The notes: generated from the sequence alone by a model not told the origin. Shown: positions 18,018-26,815, counted from the first letter of the stretch. The stretch: DNA of 64,000 nt from Lysinibacillus boronitolerans JCM 21713 = 10a = NBRC 103108 (GCF_000772935.1 NZ_JPVR01000080.1:62001-126000), one strand, 5' to 3'. Made by a program: numbers and translations.

Positions 18018-18638
18018 ATGAAAATAATGAAACAAATACCAAATACAAAAATAATAAATCCTAAAATTCTATATTATGGATTTCCTGTAATTTTACTGAG
18101 TACGTTAAATGAGGATGGTACAGTGAATATTAGCCCTTTATCTTCTTCTTGGGTATTAGGAGACTGTATTGTCTTAGGCATTGGACTTGGTGGAAAAGCA
18201 ATTGAAAATTTAGAGCGACATCCTGAATGTGTCATTAATATTCCTGACCCCTCTCTATGGGAGAACGTGGAACAGTTAGCTCCATACACAGGAAAAAATC
18301 CAGTTCCAGAATTTAAGAAACGGATTGGCTTTACATTCAGAAAAGAGAAACTTGATAGTAGTGGTTTAACACCTATTGGATCTACAACGGTTATTCCTAC
18401 TCGAATTATGGAGTGTCCAATTCAAATCGAAGCCCAGGTAAAACATATTCGCATCCCAGATTATTCTCCTAATTTTGCTATTGTTGAGACCCAAACGATA
18501 CATGTTCATGCCCATGAGGATATAATTATAGAAGAAAATCATATTGATCCAAATAAATGGAGTCCTCTCATTTATAATTTTCGTCATTATTTTGGTTTGG
18601 GTAGCAACCTTGGTAACAACTTCCGTTCTGAGATCTAA
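18018..18638 (+). CDS. Flavin-reductase-like (FMN-binding split barrel) protein
   Basis: The protein has about 206 residues from MKIMKQIPNTKIINPKILYY. GGGAGGA lies before this ATG, so the longer frame from 17952 is rejected. The split-barrel blocks are FPVILLSTLNEDGTVNISPL, SWVLGDCIVLGIGLGGKAIE and HPECVINIPD, typical of the flavin reductase-like family that binds FMN. The C-terminal part has several His residues (IHVHAHEDI). The partner enzyme and substrate are unknown. Monocistronic. Confidence 0.83.
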   Translation: MKIMKQIPNTKIINPKILYYGFPVILLSTLNEDGTVNISPLSSSWVLGDCIVLGIGLGGKAIENLERHPECVINIPDPSLWENVEQLAPYTGKNPVPEFKKRIGFTFRKEKLDSSGLTPIGSTTVIPTRIMECPIQIEAQVKHIRIPDYSPNFAIVETQTIHVHAHEDIIIEENHIDPNKWSPLIYNFRHYFGLGSNLGNNFRSEI

Positions 18639-19051
18639 ACATTGGCATTAAAACATATGGTTCACAAATAGTAAAAAAAGACCAGGTTCTCATTTAAGCG
18701 CCTGGTTAGTTGTTTCATTAACTAATTGTGGTCAAGATAAAATACTTGCTGTTCAGAGGGATATACTATCCAATGACAAAATGCTGATCAGGGCTATCGT
18801 TTGATAATTGGTCTTTTGCACTCAGTTGAGAATCACTTCAGTTTATTCTGTTCAAAAAAATTCTCTAAAGTTTTTAACGATTTCCTTTGCTTTTGTACGA
18901 TATAAATAGTGATTAAGGATAGCTTATACAATGAAGGTGTACTGCCTATGACAACCATATGAACGGAGTATGAACAAAAAAATAGTACGTCGTTATATAA
19001 AATATAGAGAGGGCCCAAGGATCCATTTGTTATGGCACTACTTAATTGATA
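18639..19051. other. Gene-free spacer
   Basis: About 410 nt follow the flavin-reductase-like gene. It begins with a possible terminator at 18678-18706. The rest holds only a 61-codon leftward frame with no ribosome binding site or family likeness, which I regard as chance. No other structure was found. Confidence 0.35.
18678..18706 (+). terminator. Weak terminator-like hairpin
   Basis: GACCAGG and CCTGGTT pair around a 14-nt loop after the flavin-reductase-like gene. The T tract is poor. Confidence 0.4.
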
Positions 19052-19084
19052 TGAAAAAAAGGATCTTCAAATCGAAGATCCTTT
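19052..19084 (-). terminator. Rho-independent terminator overlapping the EamA gene end
   Basis: AAAGGATCTTC pairs perfectly with GAAGATCCTTT around a 5-nt loop, with a T run on the minus strand. The transporter stop codon (19067-19069) lies inside the stem. Confidence 0.85.
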
Positions 19085-20002
19085 GGCGAATTTTTTGCTG
19101 GATTTTTTGTATTTCGTTTTGACGTTTTTTAACAATCCATCTTTATCAAGCAATGTAGGTAAGCTGATGCCGATAACGATTGTTACGATACCTGCTATTT
19201 GCAAAGTTGTAACCGTTTCGCTTAAGAGAATAACGGATACCATCACCGCGATTGGCAATTCAACAGCACTCAATATGGATGACATACCTAATCCCACTTT
19301 AGGCACTGCAATTGTGAATAAGAAAACTGGTATAATCATGCCAAATAACCCTAATGCTAAACCATAAATCCACAGTCCCTCGTTAAACAAGGTGCCATTC
19401 CAAATAATTTCTGGAGACTGAAAAGCCGCCGTCGTCATGAATGCAAAGAAAGAAACCAAAACTAAACGGTTGGAGGTTGTCATACTTGCGGTTGTCTTTC
19501 CGTTTACATATAAAAATAAGGAGTAACAAAGAGCAGCTGCTAAACCCCATAACCACCCTTGAAAAGGTATTTGAGACAAATCAACATCAATTATACCAGC
19601 GGCTGGTATGGTTCCAGCTACTAATATAATTAAAGAGATGAATTCAATTCTGCTTGGAAATTGTCGTTTTGTGATACAAGAAATCAACATACCGATCCAT
19701 GTAAATTGAAACAGTAATACTACTGCTAAGGACGCAGGCAAAAAGTTTAATGAATGACCATATAAAATATTTGTTAACCCTGTTAACAAGCCTGCAAATA
19801 AAAGGATTTTAACGCCTTTAAAGCTAAAGTTTGATCTATTTGTAACTAAGGAAATACATACTGCTATACAAAACCCGATAAAAAACTGACTTGTAACTGC
19901 CTCAGCTACAGAAAAGCCACTACGCATTGCCAGTTTTATAATAGTTGAAACGATACCAAAACTACTAGCTGCAATCACTACTAATAGGGGATAAAGATAC
20001 AT
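19067..20002 (-). CDS. EamA/DMT family transporter
   Basis: This is a 311-residue inner-membrane protein with about ten helices arranged as two EamA repeats (about 4-138 and 150-285). Typical blocks are LLVVIAASSFGIVSTIIKLA at the N-terminus and SSILSAVELPIAVMVSVILL with LSETVTTLQIAGIVTIVIG in the second repeat. The C-terminus is Lys-rich and cytoplasmic. Family members export amino acids, nucleotide-derived or other small metabolites. The substrate is unknown. Monocistronic. Confidence 0.88.
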   Translation of the reverse strand: MYLYPLLVVIAASSFGIVSTIIKLAMRSGFSVAEAVTSQFFIGFCIAVCISLVTNRSNFSFKGVKILLFAGLLTGLTNILYGHSLNFLPASLAVVLLFQFTWIGMLISCITKRQFPSRIEFISLIILVAGTIPAAGIIDVDLSQIPFQGWLWGLAAALCYSLFLYVNGKTTASMTTSNRLVLVSFFAFMTTAAFQSPEIIWNGTLFNEGLWIYGLALGLFGMIIPVFLFTIAVPKVGLGMSSILSAVELPIAVMVSVILLSETVTTLQIAGIVTIVIGISLPTLLDKDGLLKNVKTKYKKSSKKFAKGSSI

Positions 20003-20160
20003 CTTGATTATTCACTTCCCTCTCAAAATTTGTCTTGATGAAATTTTGTTTATGATTTTGAGATGTCGAAAAAAATCATAATCTCCAATATATATCACTG
20101 ATTGTTATTTTACAATCTTTTTTTTCGTTCATAAGGAATTCTCCCGTAGCGAAAATGACA

Positions 20161-20202
20161 AAAAAAGCCAAAACTCATATATATAAAGGGTTTGGCTTTT
20201 TT
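20161..20202. terminator. Bidirectional Rho-independent terminator
   Basis: AAAAAAGCCAAA pairs with TTTGGCTTTTTT, so there is a T run whichever strand is transcribed. It separates the EamA transporter promoter region from the small zinc-ribbon gene unit. Confidence 0.8.
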
Positions 20203-20292
20203 CTATGTATTTTTTATTAAAGTATGTTAAATTGAATGTTTTTTCTCAATTTTCTTCAGCATATTACAATCTTATTCTGTAATAATCCAATC

Positions 20293-20337
20293 AAAAAACA
20301 CCTCCCTCTATAAAAAATATAGAAGTGAGATGTTTTT
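20293..20337. terminator. Terminator after the zinc-ribbon gene
   Basis: AAAACACCTC/GAGATGTTTT-type arms extended by CTATA/TATAG form a long stem with runs of A and T at both ends. It lies 43 nt beyond the stop of the 69-residue gene. Confidence 0.75.
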
Positions 20338-20379
20338 AATGTTCACTAATATTATTATTAATGAACGGCCGCAAAATGT

Positions 20380-20589
20380 TTAGCGTGACTCTTTTGGCGG
20401 TTGGCATACATCACATTTTCGTTGGTTTTTATTTTTAAATTTTGTAAATGTTTTTTCAAAGTTACTACCACATGCACATTTAAATAGTAGCTTTTGAGAA
20501 AAACCATGATATTCTGTCGTTAACAACTTACTTTCTGAATTGTTCTCAACAAATTTCTGAATATCACCAATCGTCCAACGTTTATTCAT
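20380..20589 (-). CDS. Small zinc-ribbon protein
   Basis: The protein has 69 residues starting MNKRWTIGDIQKFVENNSES. GGAGG lies 8 nt before the ATG. A CxC pair in LLFKCACGSNFEKTFTKF and a CxxC pair in QRKCDVC suggest one zinc bound by four Cys, a treble-clef or ribbon fold. The CxCG-x-x-F-x-x-x-F-x-x-F pattern resembles repeats seen in phage and homing-endonuclease-associated proteins of bacilli. Here it stands alone as a single module. The gene has its own extended -10 promoter, a structured leader and two terminators downstream. Nucleic-acid binding is a guess. Confidence 0.7.
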   Translation of the reverse strand: MNKRWTIGDIQKFVENNSESKLLTTEYHGFSQKLLFKCACGSNFEKTFTKFKNKNQRKCDVCQPPKESR

Positions 20590-20621
20590 TCACTTACACC
20601 TCCATATTTGATCGTTCTGCG

Positions 20622-20669
20622 GAGGCTTTTCCTGGCATCCGTTATAAGTACCTTAAGTGCCTCATTATA
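20622..20669 (-). promoter_or_regulatory. Extended -10 promoter and structured leader of the zinc-ribbon gene
   Basis: Read on the minus strand, TGTTATAAT at the right end is an extended -10 element (TATAAT at 20669-20664). The predicted transcript then opens with GAGGC, which can pair with GCCTC about 35 nt later, enclosing a GGCA/TGCC pair. The leader is about 70 nt. It does not match a riboswitch I recognise. Confidence 0.45.
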
Positions 20670-20715
20670 ACATGAGCTGACTCACAATAAAATAGATTTT
20701 GACAAGCCTTTGACT

Positions 20716-20767
20716 CGTGCTAGGAAGCGGAATTCTTGCCTGTTACGATTCGAGCAAGCCTCCCAGC
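20716..20767. other. Nested hairpin in relatively GC-rich spacer
   Basis: GTGCTAGGAAGC pairs with GCCTCCCAGCAC (10 of 12), and inside it CTTGC pairs with GCAAG. The stretch is richer in G and C than its surroundings. It could be a small structured RNA, an old attachment site or part of a terminator. No tRNA fold was found. Confidence 0.35.
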
Positions 20768-20814
20768 ACTTGGCATTCTAAGGAGCTTCCATCTTTAATC
20801 AATCTTTTTAAAAT

Positions 20815-21468
20815 TCAAAGCTTTTGAATCTGCTCTTTAATATCCACCTTGCATAATCCACCGTGATAACAAATCACAGATTCAATGTCTAGGTCTGCAT
20901 ATTTCTTTAAAGATTGTTGAGCAACCTCTATATCCAAAGTGGTTGGAACATGAATCCCTCCCAGTGTACCATTTATACTATACATCGAATCGCCTGCAAC
21001 AAGCGTTTTAATTTGCTTTAAATATAAACTGATATGGCCAGGCGTATGTCCTGGTGTATGGATAACTCGTATTCCCCCACAATATGGTAGTTCTTGACCG
21101 TCTTTCAAGATCTCATCTACTTTGCTCTTGGGTGGATTTGCTAGATGCCCGTCTTTCAACAATGGTAATTCCCCCTGAATATAAGGCTTATCTAATTCAT
21201 GCGCATATACTTTTATATGACTTCCACAATATTGTAATATCTCAGGAAGACTGCCTATATGATCGATATCCTGATGTGTCAATATCACAACTTTTAGTTG
21301 GTCGAACGACACGCCTACCTTATCCATTGCTATACGTAGATCTTCCATTTGTCCTGAACATCCAGTATCAATTAAAACAGCCATCTCCTGATCCCATAAT
21401 AGCGTTGGATGAATGAAGGCCCCATTAAATTCAAGCTCCAGAATCTCTACTCCATTAGAAATTTTCAT
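20815..21468 (-). CDS. Metallo-beta-lactamase-fold hydrolase
   Basis: The protein has 217 residues. The metal motif reads THQDIDH, where the second metal His of the usual HxHxDH is Asp; this form is common in one MBL subgroup. Further ligands are in HTPGHTPGHISLY, the Asp of LVAGDSMYS and the C-terminal His of CYHGG. Members hydrolyse thioesters, lactones or phosphodiesters; the substrate is not known. GGGGAAG precedes the ATG. The EamA gene upstream on the same strand ends only 42 nt away, so the two may be co-transcribed. Confidence 0.88.
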   Translation of the reverse strand: MKISNGVEILELEFNGAFIHPTLLWDQEMAVLIDTGCSGQMEDLRIAMDKVGVSFDQLKVVILTHQDIDHIGSLPEILQYCGSHIKVYAHELDKPYIQGELPLLKDGHLANPPKSKVDEILKDGQELPYCGGIRVIHTPGHTPGHISLYLKQIKTLVAGDSMYSINGTLGGIHVPTTLDIEVAQQSLKKYADLDIESVICYHGGLCKVDIKEQIQKL

Positions 21469-21510
21469 TTTCTTCCCCTTTATAATTAGATTTTATTATT
21501 CAGGAACAAG

Positions 21511-22434
21511 TTAATTTTTCATATCCTGAAGAACAGTCCCCTTCCGCCAAAGTAACTCTCTCAACGTTTCGAAATTGACTAGAATCGTTCCAACAATAAT
21601 TGTCATAGTACCTATTCCTGTTAGCCACGAAATATATTCATGATAGAAGGTAACACCTAATATAACTGCAATTGCTGGTGAGATATACAGCCATGTGGAG
21701 GGAAAAACAGGATTTGTTCGTGAAACAAGCCAATAATAAATAGTGTGACCGATCATTGAACCAAAAATAATCAAATAAAAAAGAGAACCCATTGAAGCTG
21801 GACTTAATAGATAATGAAGCTGAATGTTCTCAGTAAAAAGTGACAAAATGATTAATAAAATCCCTCCATGCATCATTTGTGCTGCATTTAAAGCAATTGG
21901 GGATGTTGTTGCGAATTTTTGGATAACATGCTTTGTATAAATCGTTCCAGATGCGTAAAATACTTCACCTAAAATAATAGCGAAACAACCAACCATCCAG
22001 AGAGGACTAATCTCAATTGCAAAACTAGGTAAGATTAAGCACGTAACACCAATGACTCCGACGACACAGCCAATGAATGATTTCCGATTTCCTTTTTGCT
22101 TCAATAGGAATGTCTGAATCACAATAATCATCATCGGACCTGTAGCAGATAAGACAGCCGCGATTCCAGATGTCACATACTGTTCTGCCCAGTATAATGT
22201 GGCAAACGTTCCAAAGGTTAAGCCCACTCCTGTAAAAAACATTTCTTTCCGAAATAATAACCGGATTGTCGTTTTTTTGCGCCAAACCATAAAACTAAAT
22301 AGTAGTAAACCAGCAATGAGAAAACGAAGACCAGCTGATAAAAACGGAGGAACTCCTGCATCAACCCCAACTTTAATTGCTAAAAATGTTGTCCCAAAAA
22401 TCAAACACATAAAGAAATAATTAAAAATTACCAT
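21511..22434 (-). CDS. EamA/DMT family transporter divergent from a MocR regulator
   Basis: The protein has about 307 residues from MVIFNYFFMCLIFGTTFLAI. GAGGAGG lies upstream of this ATG, so the longer frame to 22560, which would overlap the regulator, is rejected. About ten helices form two EamA repeats (EQYVTSGIAAVLSATGPMM in the first, WLYISPAIAVILGVTFYHEY in the second). It probably exports an amino acid or vitamin-like compound sensed by the divergent MocR protein. The intergenic region carries a perfect direct repeat. Confidence 0.9.
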   Translation of the reverse strand: MVIFNYFFMCLIFGTTFLAIKVGVDAGVPPFLSAGLRFLIAGLLLFSFMVWRKKTTIRLLFRKEMFFTGVGLTFGTFATLYWAEQYVTSGIAAVLSATGPMMIIVIQTFLLKQKGNRKSFIGCVVGVIGVTCLILPSFAIEISPLWMVGCFAIILGEVFYASGTIYTKHVIQKFATTSPIALNAAQMMHGGILLIILSLFTENIQLHYLLSPASMGSLFYLIIFGSMIGHTIYYWLVSRTNPVFPSTWLYISPAIAVILGVTFYHEYISWLTGIGTMTIIVGTILVNFETLRELLWRKGTVLQDMKN

Positions 22435-22470
22435 ATCATACTCCTCCTCTTTTTCTATCATAAAAGAAGG

Positions 22471-22504
22471 AGGATAGAACAGATTGAAAAGGATAGAACA
22501 GATT
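22471..22504. promoter_or_regulatory. Direct-repeat operator for the MocR regulator
   Basis: The 15-base word AGGATAGAACAGATT occurs at 22471-22485 and again at 22490-22504, perfect and 19 bp apart start to start. It lies between the divergent EamA and MocR genes. MocR/PdxR proteins are known to bind direct repeats in such positions. One copy is close to the expected -35 of each promoter. Confidence 0.65.
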
Positions 22505-22547
22505 AGAGCAGTTCGTGGTACAATCGTTTTGAATAGGAGGGATCGAT

Positions 22548-23966
22548 GTGGGCAAAGCAATTCAAAATGAAGATTATCTTTTTAAGAAAATCTATGATAA
22601 TGTACTGCACAGAATAGAGCGTAAAGAATGGAAAGAAGATGAAAAGCTTCCCTCCGTCCGGCAATTAGCATCTGAAATGAATGTTCATCGGCTAACGGTT
22701 TTAAAGGCTTATCAATTATTGAAACAGCATGACAAAGTTTATGTAAAAGATAAATCAGGCTATTTTGTCCAATCAACTGTATCGAAAAATCTTGAATATC
22801 TAAATCAGGAGAATCCAATTATTTCAGCATACGTAAAAAAAAATCATTTATCCGAAATCCATCAACCATCTTTTTCTTATCACTTTTCTCAGGCATTGAT
22901 TGATCCTAATCTTTTGCCAAATCATTATTTTTCTGATTACGTAAAGGAAGTGTTTGACCTTTATCCAAAAGTACTGGCAACCTACTCCACTGTGCAAGGT
23001 GATTTAGAGCTGCGTGAAACACTTACCCAATATTTTATCAACCAGTATAAAACTCATCTCAGTGCAGATGATCTGTTAATAACGTCTGGCTCACAGCAAG
23101 CCATTCACTTAGTTGCGCAAGCTTTTATTAAGCCAAGAGACGTCGTTTTATTGGAACGTCCAAGCTATAGTGCTGCGATTGATATTTTTAGCGCACAAGG
23201 AGCACAAATTGTAACCGTGGATATCCATCCTGAGGGCTACGATTTAGAACAGGTTGAATACTATATTAAACAATACAAACCTCGCCTATTTTATCTCAAC
23301 CCCACCTTCCATAATCCTACTGGTTATACGGTTTCAATCGAGCAGCGCAAAAAGTTAGTAGAATTAGCTGAGCACTATCGGTTTCTATTAATTGAAGACG
23401 ATGCCTATCACGACATTTATTTTGATGAAGCCCCACCTCCACCGATTTACACATATGATAGTGCTGGGACAGTCATTTATATCCGAAGCTTTTGCAAATA
23501 CATCTCTCCTGGTTTGAGAATTGCGACTGTTATTTGTCCATCATCATTGATGAAATCACTATTAACAGAAAAATCGCTAGCTGATAATGGCTCACCACTT
23601 CTCAACCAAAAAATTTTTCTCCATTACTTCTCCTCACTAAGATTGCAGCAGCATTTGGAGAAAATTCGGATCGCCCTGCAGATTCGGAAGGAAATTATGG
23701 AGGAGGAGCTAGCTGTAACAGGCTGGCGTTGGATCAGCCCAAAAGGCGGTCTGAATTTATGGGTACAGCTCCCAGATGATGTTCCAACTGAATTATTATT
23801 ATCTAAAAGTATCGAACAATCGATATCCTTTGTCCCAGGTCAAGTTTGTGATCCACTAAAACAGCTATCATCCTGGATACGTTTAAGCTATTCTTATGCT
23901 AATGAAAAACAGCTAAGTGAAGGAGTAAAAAAATTGGTTACAGTGGCGCAATCGCTTTCTAAGTGA
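22548..23966 (+). CDS. MocR/PdxR family regulator (GntR winged helix fused to aminotransferase-like domain)
   Basis: The protein has 472 residues with a GTG start preceded by TAGGAGG. Residues 10-78 are a GntR-type winged helix (LPSVRQLASEMNVHRLTVLK). Residues about 115-465 are a type-I PLP fold with ITSGSQQAIHLVAQAF, NPTFHNPTGYTVSIEQRK, EDDAYHDIYFD and the PLP Lys in SFCKYISPGLRIA. Such proteins sense a PLP-reactive amine or vitamin B6 and act as activators. The divergent EamA transporter is the obvious target. Confidence 0.93.
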   Translation: MGKAIQNEDYLFKKIYDNVLHRIERKEWKEDEKLPSVRQLASEMNVHRLTVLKAYQLLKQHDKVYVKDKSGYFVQSTVSKNLEYLNQENPIISAYVKKNHLSEIHQPSFSYHFSQALIDPNLLPNHYFSDYVKEVFDLYPKVLATYSTVQGDLELRETLTQYFINQYKTHLSADDLLITSGSQQAIHLVAQAFIKPRDVVLLERPSYSAAIDIFSAQGAQIVTVDIHPEGYDLEQVEYYIKQYKPRLFYLNPTFHNPTGYTVSIEQRKKLVELAEHYRFLLIEDDAYHDIYFDEAPPPPIYTYDSAGTVIYIRSFCKYISPGLRIATVICPSSLMKSLLTEKSLADNGSPLLNQKIFLHYFSSLRLQQHLEKIRIALQIRKEIMEEELAVTGWRWISPKGGLNLWVQLPDDVPTELLLSKSIEQSISFVPGQVCDPLKQLSSWIRLSYSYANEKQLSEGVKKLVTVAQSLSK

Positions 23967-24430
23967 TCGGACCGTCGAATGAACTTTGGCTAATTCATGT
24001 TCCTTAACTTATTGTTGGAAACTGGGACTACCGATTATTTTATCTATAAACGATGGTTCATAGCTTTATCAACCATTTTTAATTATCCGTTCATAGTTGA
24101 CGCGAATTGTAAAAAGCAGTGAACAAAGTAACTCAGGCAGTCACACAGACCTAACATATTTAGCTGTCAAGATGAATAATATGAAAAAAAGCTATACACC
24201 TAGCTCTTATCTGTATCAAAATCATTGCAACGAAGGACAGATCCTTCAGATTCGATGAACCCATATTGACGCTATACCCCCAGCAAAATAACAGTCAAAT
24301 TAAAGCAGCCTCTGTTAAGGAGAATTACTTTTATTATTGAAGAGCGAGATTTAGAGAAATTTCTATTCTCATAACCTCCCTATAGAATGATAGAATGTTT
24401 TTATACAGTGATAGAAGGAGGAGAAAGATA
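23967..24430. other. Gene-free spacer
   Basis: About 460 nt between mocR and the YiaAB gene. It holds a short hairpin GAAGGA/TCCTTC near 24232 without a T run, and otherwise AT-rich sequence. No open frame with a ribosome binding site was seen. Confidence 0.35.
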
Positions 24431-24901
24431 TTGTCTAATCAAAATGAGTCTTCATTAGATAAGGAAAAACAGCCTGATCCGAAAGTTAAAGTAGAAAGAA
24501 AAGAGGGAGAACCTACTGCTGCTTTCAAGGGGGCTTCCTGGGCAGCATTGTTAGTAGGTGTGACGGCTTATTTTATAGGCTTGTTTAATGCAACGATGCA
24601 ACTAAACGAAAAAGGATATTACCTAGCTGTTTTAGTATTTGGACTCTATTCAGCAGTATCCTTACAAAAAGCTGTAAGAGATAAAGAAGAGGGAATACCA
24701 GTTACGAATATTTATTATGGTATTAGTTGGGTTGCACTTATTGTGTCGATTTCATTAATGGGCATTGGGCTATATAATGCTGGAAGTATTGTTTTAAGCG
24801 AAAAAGGGTTTTATGGTATGTCATTTGTTCTAAGTTTATTTGCATCCATCACGGTTCAAAAGAATATTAGAGACACACAGCAGGCAAGAGAAAGAGATTA
24901 A
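24431..24901 (+). CDS. YiaA/YiaB family membrane protein
   Basis: The protein has about 156 residues. The TTG at 24431 has GGAGGAGAAAG directly upstream; the ATG at 24395 has none. A charged cytoplasmic tail of about 40 residues (rich in Lys, Glu and Asp) is followed by two copies of the YiaAB two-helix unit. The first copy is at about 45-100 and the second at 105-155, each with a G-x-SW start and a KxxRD end ([11 protein letters not shown] and [11 protein letters not shown]). The function is unknown. Monocistronic with its own terminator. Confidence 0.85.
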   Translation: MSNQNESSLDKEKQPDPKVKVERKEGEPTAAFKGASWAALLVGVTAYFIGLFNATMQLNEKGYYLAVLVFGLYSAVSLQKAVRDKEEGIPVTNIYYGISWVALIVSISLMGIGLYNAGSIVLSEKGFYGMSFVLSLFASITVQKNIRDTQQARERD

Positions 24902-24910
24902 GTTCTGAAA

Positions 24911-24940
24911 GAGTCGAGAAGTTCATTCTCGATTCCTTTT
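24911..24940 (+). terminator. Terminator of the YiaAB gene
   Basis: GAGTCGAGAA pairs with TTCTCGATTC around a short loop, followed by CTTTTGTCATTTTTTC. Confidence 0.65.
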
Positions 24941-24983
24941 GTCATTTTTTCTTAAGCTCCATGCTCCACCAGACTATAAAAAA

Positions 24984-25009
24984 GAGCATGGCTGTCATCA
25001 GCCATACTC
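24984..25009 (-). terminator. Terminator of the butanediol dehydrogenase gene
   Basis: GAGCATGGCTG pairs with CAGCCATACTC (one mismatch) around a 4-nt loop, with six T following on the minus strand. Confidence 0.8.
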
Positions 25010-25021
25010 CTCTCAATTTTA

Positions 25022-26071
25022 TTAATTTTCTCCGCTTATCTCGACTAAAATTTTAGATTGCGTTTTGTCATTTGTTAACGTTTTGAATCCTTTTTCAACA
25101 ATCTCATCTAATTCAATTTGACTTGTGATGATCCCTTGAGGATTTAGTTGACCAGCGCTCATTGCATCAATTGTTCGTTGGAAGATTGACGGTGTATAAA
25201 CAATGGATGATAATACATTAACACCTGTGTTTGTAAGCTGCATTGGATTCCATTCGATTGGTCTTGCAAAAATCGAAACAATCATCATGTTACCACGAGG
25301 TTTTGTTACATCAATTGCTTGTTTAAAGGTTGGGGCAACCCCCGCAACCTCAAAGGATACATCAACCCCATCTGCAACAATCGCGCGAACTGCTTGTACA
25401 GGATTTTCTTTCCCTGAATTAATAGCATGGGTTGCACCTAATTCTTTTGCCTTTTCTAATCGATCATCGGATAAATCTAATACAATAACTTTACTAGCAC
25501 CTGATGCTTTTGCAGCGATGACAGTTAATAATCCAATAGGTCCAGCCCCAAATACAGCAACAGAATCACCTAATGTAACCCCAGCATCTTTGACAGCTTG
25601 TACAGCAACAGCCATTGGTTCTACCAATGCACCATCTTGTAATGTTAAGTTATCTGCTAATCGATGTATATTCGTTACAGGGACATTAACATATTCCGCA
25701 AATCCACCGTTTCCATGTAAGCCAATGAAGTTAAATCCATCATAACGATCGACTTCTTCATGTTTTTTTCTATATGTTAATGTAGGATTGATGACAACTC
25801 GGTCCCCAGCCTTAAAGTCAGTAACCTTAGAGCCAACTTCTTCGATGATACCAGCAAATTCATGTCCCATTGTAAGTGGGGCAACTTCACCTGTTAAATC
25901 AGCTTTTTCATCAACTGGTACGAAAACCGGACCTTCTTCGTATTCATGCAAATCACTTCCGCAAATACCAGCCCACGCTACTTTTACTTTCACTTCTTCT
26001 TCTCTTAAAGCGCGTAATTCAACCTCTTCAACTCTAATATCTTTCACACCATGCCAAACTGCAGCTTTCAT
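25022..26071 (-). CDS. bdhA: 2,3-butanediol dehydrogenase-like medium-chain alcohol dehydrogenase
   Basis: The protein has 349 residues. Catalytic-zinc residues are in GICGSDLHEYEEGPVFVP (Cys), TMGHEFAGIIEEVG (His-Glu) and the later ALVEPMAVAV (Glu). The NAD-binding motif is VFGAGPIGLLTVIAA, with an acidic residue in VLDLSDDR that favours NAD. The structural-zinc loop has no Cys at all (INPTLTYRKKHEEVDRYDGF), as in Bacillus BdhA. The reaction is probably acetoin/2,3-butanediol or a related polyol interconversion. The GntR gene lies 19 nt upstream on the same strand, so the two form an operon. Confidence 0.85.
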   Translation of the reverse strand: MKAAVWHGVKDIRVEEVELRALREEEVKVKVAWAGICGSDLHEYEEGPVFVPVDEKADLTGEVAPLTMGHEFAGIIEEVGSKVTDFKAGDRVVINPTLTYRKKHEEVDRYDGFNFIGLHGNGGFAEYVNVPVTNIHRLADNLTLQDGALVEPMAVAVQAVKDAGVTLGDSVAVFGAGPIGLLTVIAAKASGASKVIVLDLSDDRLEKAKELGATHAINSGKENPVQAVRAIVADGVDVSFEVAGVAPTFKQAIDVTKPRGNMMIVSIFARPIEWNPMQLTNTGVNVLSSIVYTPSIFQRTIDAMSAGQLNPQGIITSQIELDEIVEKGFKTLTNDKTQSKILVEISGEN

Positions 26072-26090
26072 TTATGTTACCCCCATAAAA

Positions 26091-26729
26091 TTATTTAAAT
26101 TGGTACCATAAAATAACATCCTTAATAGCTACTCGTGCATGATCAAAATCCGACACTTCTATACACTTGATAAAAGTATTGATGGACATATGATAGGATT
26201 CAACTAGATTCATCTTCCATTTTGTTTGTGCAGCTACATTTGTAACAAATATTGTTTCTTTAAAGAATCGTAGCATCGCAATATTTCCTGTAACATCAAA
26301 AAACAATTGTAACAAGTGGGCAAACGAAACAACATATTCATAAATATTTTCAGCAGACTTTCTTTGTTTCATCGCTTCAAAACGATGTAATAGTTCATTT
26401 TGCAAATCAGCAGTCCATTTAGATTCACATTTGGTAAGTGCAATATCCAATAGATGATAAAGCGCTTCCAAATAATCCTTTAATTCCTGATCCGTTATAA
26501 TCTTCACTCTTACACCTTTATGTTGTACTTTTTCAACTACACCATCTTTTTGTAAAAGATAAAGGGCCTCACGGACAGGTGCATGACTTACTTGTAACTC
26601 CTTTGCAATTTCCGCCTCTATTAAGCGCTGACCTTGTTCATAGTAACCAGAAAATATACGAAATAATAATCGTTCAGCTATTTGCTCAGAAATTGTTTTT
26701 TTTGAAATTGAATTTTCATCAAACCCCAT
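26091..26729 (-). CDS. GntR family regulator (FadR/FCD type)
   Basis: The protein has 212 residues. The winged helix is at about 8-75 (ISEQIAERLLFRIFSGYYEQ, AEIAKELQVSHAPVREALYL). The C-terminal helical domain (about 85-205) fits the ligand-binding FCD group but lacks obvious metal His residues in the usual order. It heads the operon with the dehydrogenase and is divergent from the permease. A perfect 24-bp palindrome between the divergent genes is the probable operator. Confidence 0.88.
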   Translation of the reverse strand: MGFDENSISKKTISEQIAERLLFRIFSGYYEQGQRLIEAEIAKELQVSHAPVREALYLLQKDGVVEKVQHKGVRVKIITDQELKDYLEALYHLLDIALTKCESKWTADLQNELLHRFEAMKQRKSAENIYEYVVSFAHLLQLFFDVTGNIAMLRFFKETIFVTNVAAQTKWKMNLVESYHMSINTFIKCIEVSDFDHARVAIKDVILWYQFK

Positions 26730-26815
26730 TAAACCACTCCAATAAATTTATATCTTTTTATTTTAACATAGTTCAGTGTATAGGGTGATTAGCTAAAAGT
26801 GTTATATATTATGGA

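Noticed and set aside
18833..19018. 61-codon leftward open frame
   Set aside because: No ribosome binding site and no family likeness. The composition fits chance in AT-rich DNA.
20716..20767. Degenerate tRNA
   Set aside because: There is no anticodon stem or T arm in the correct order, and the pairing is nested like a long hairpin.
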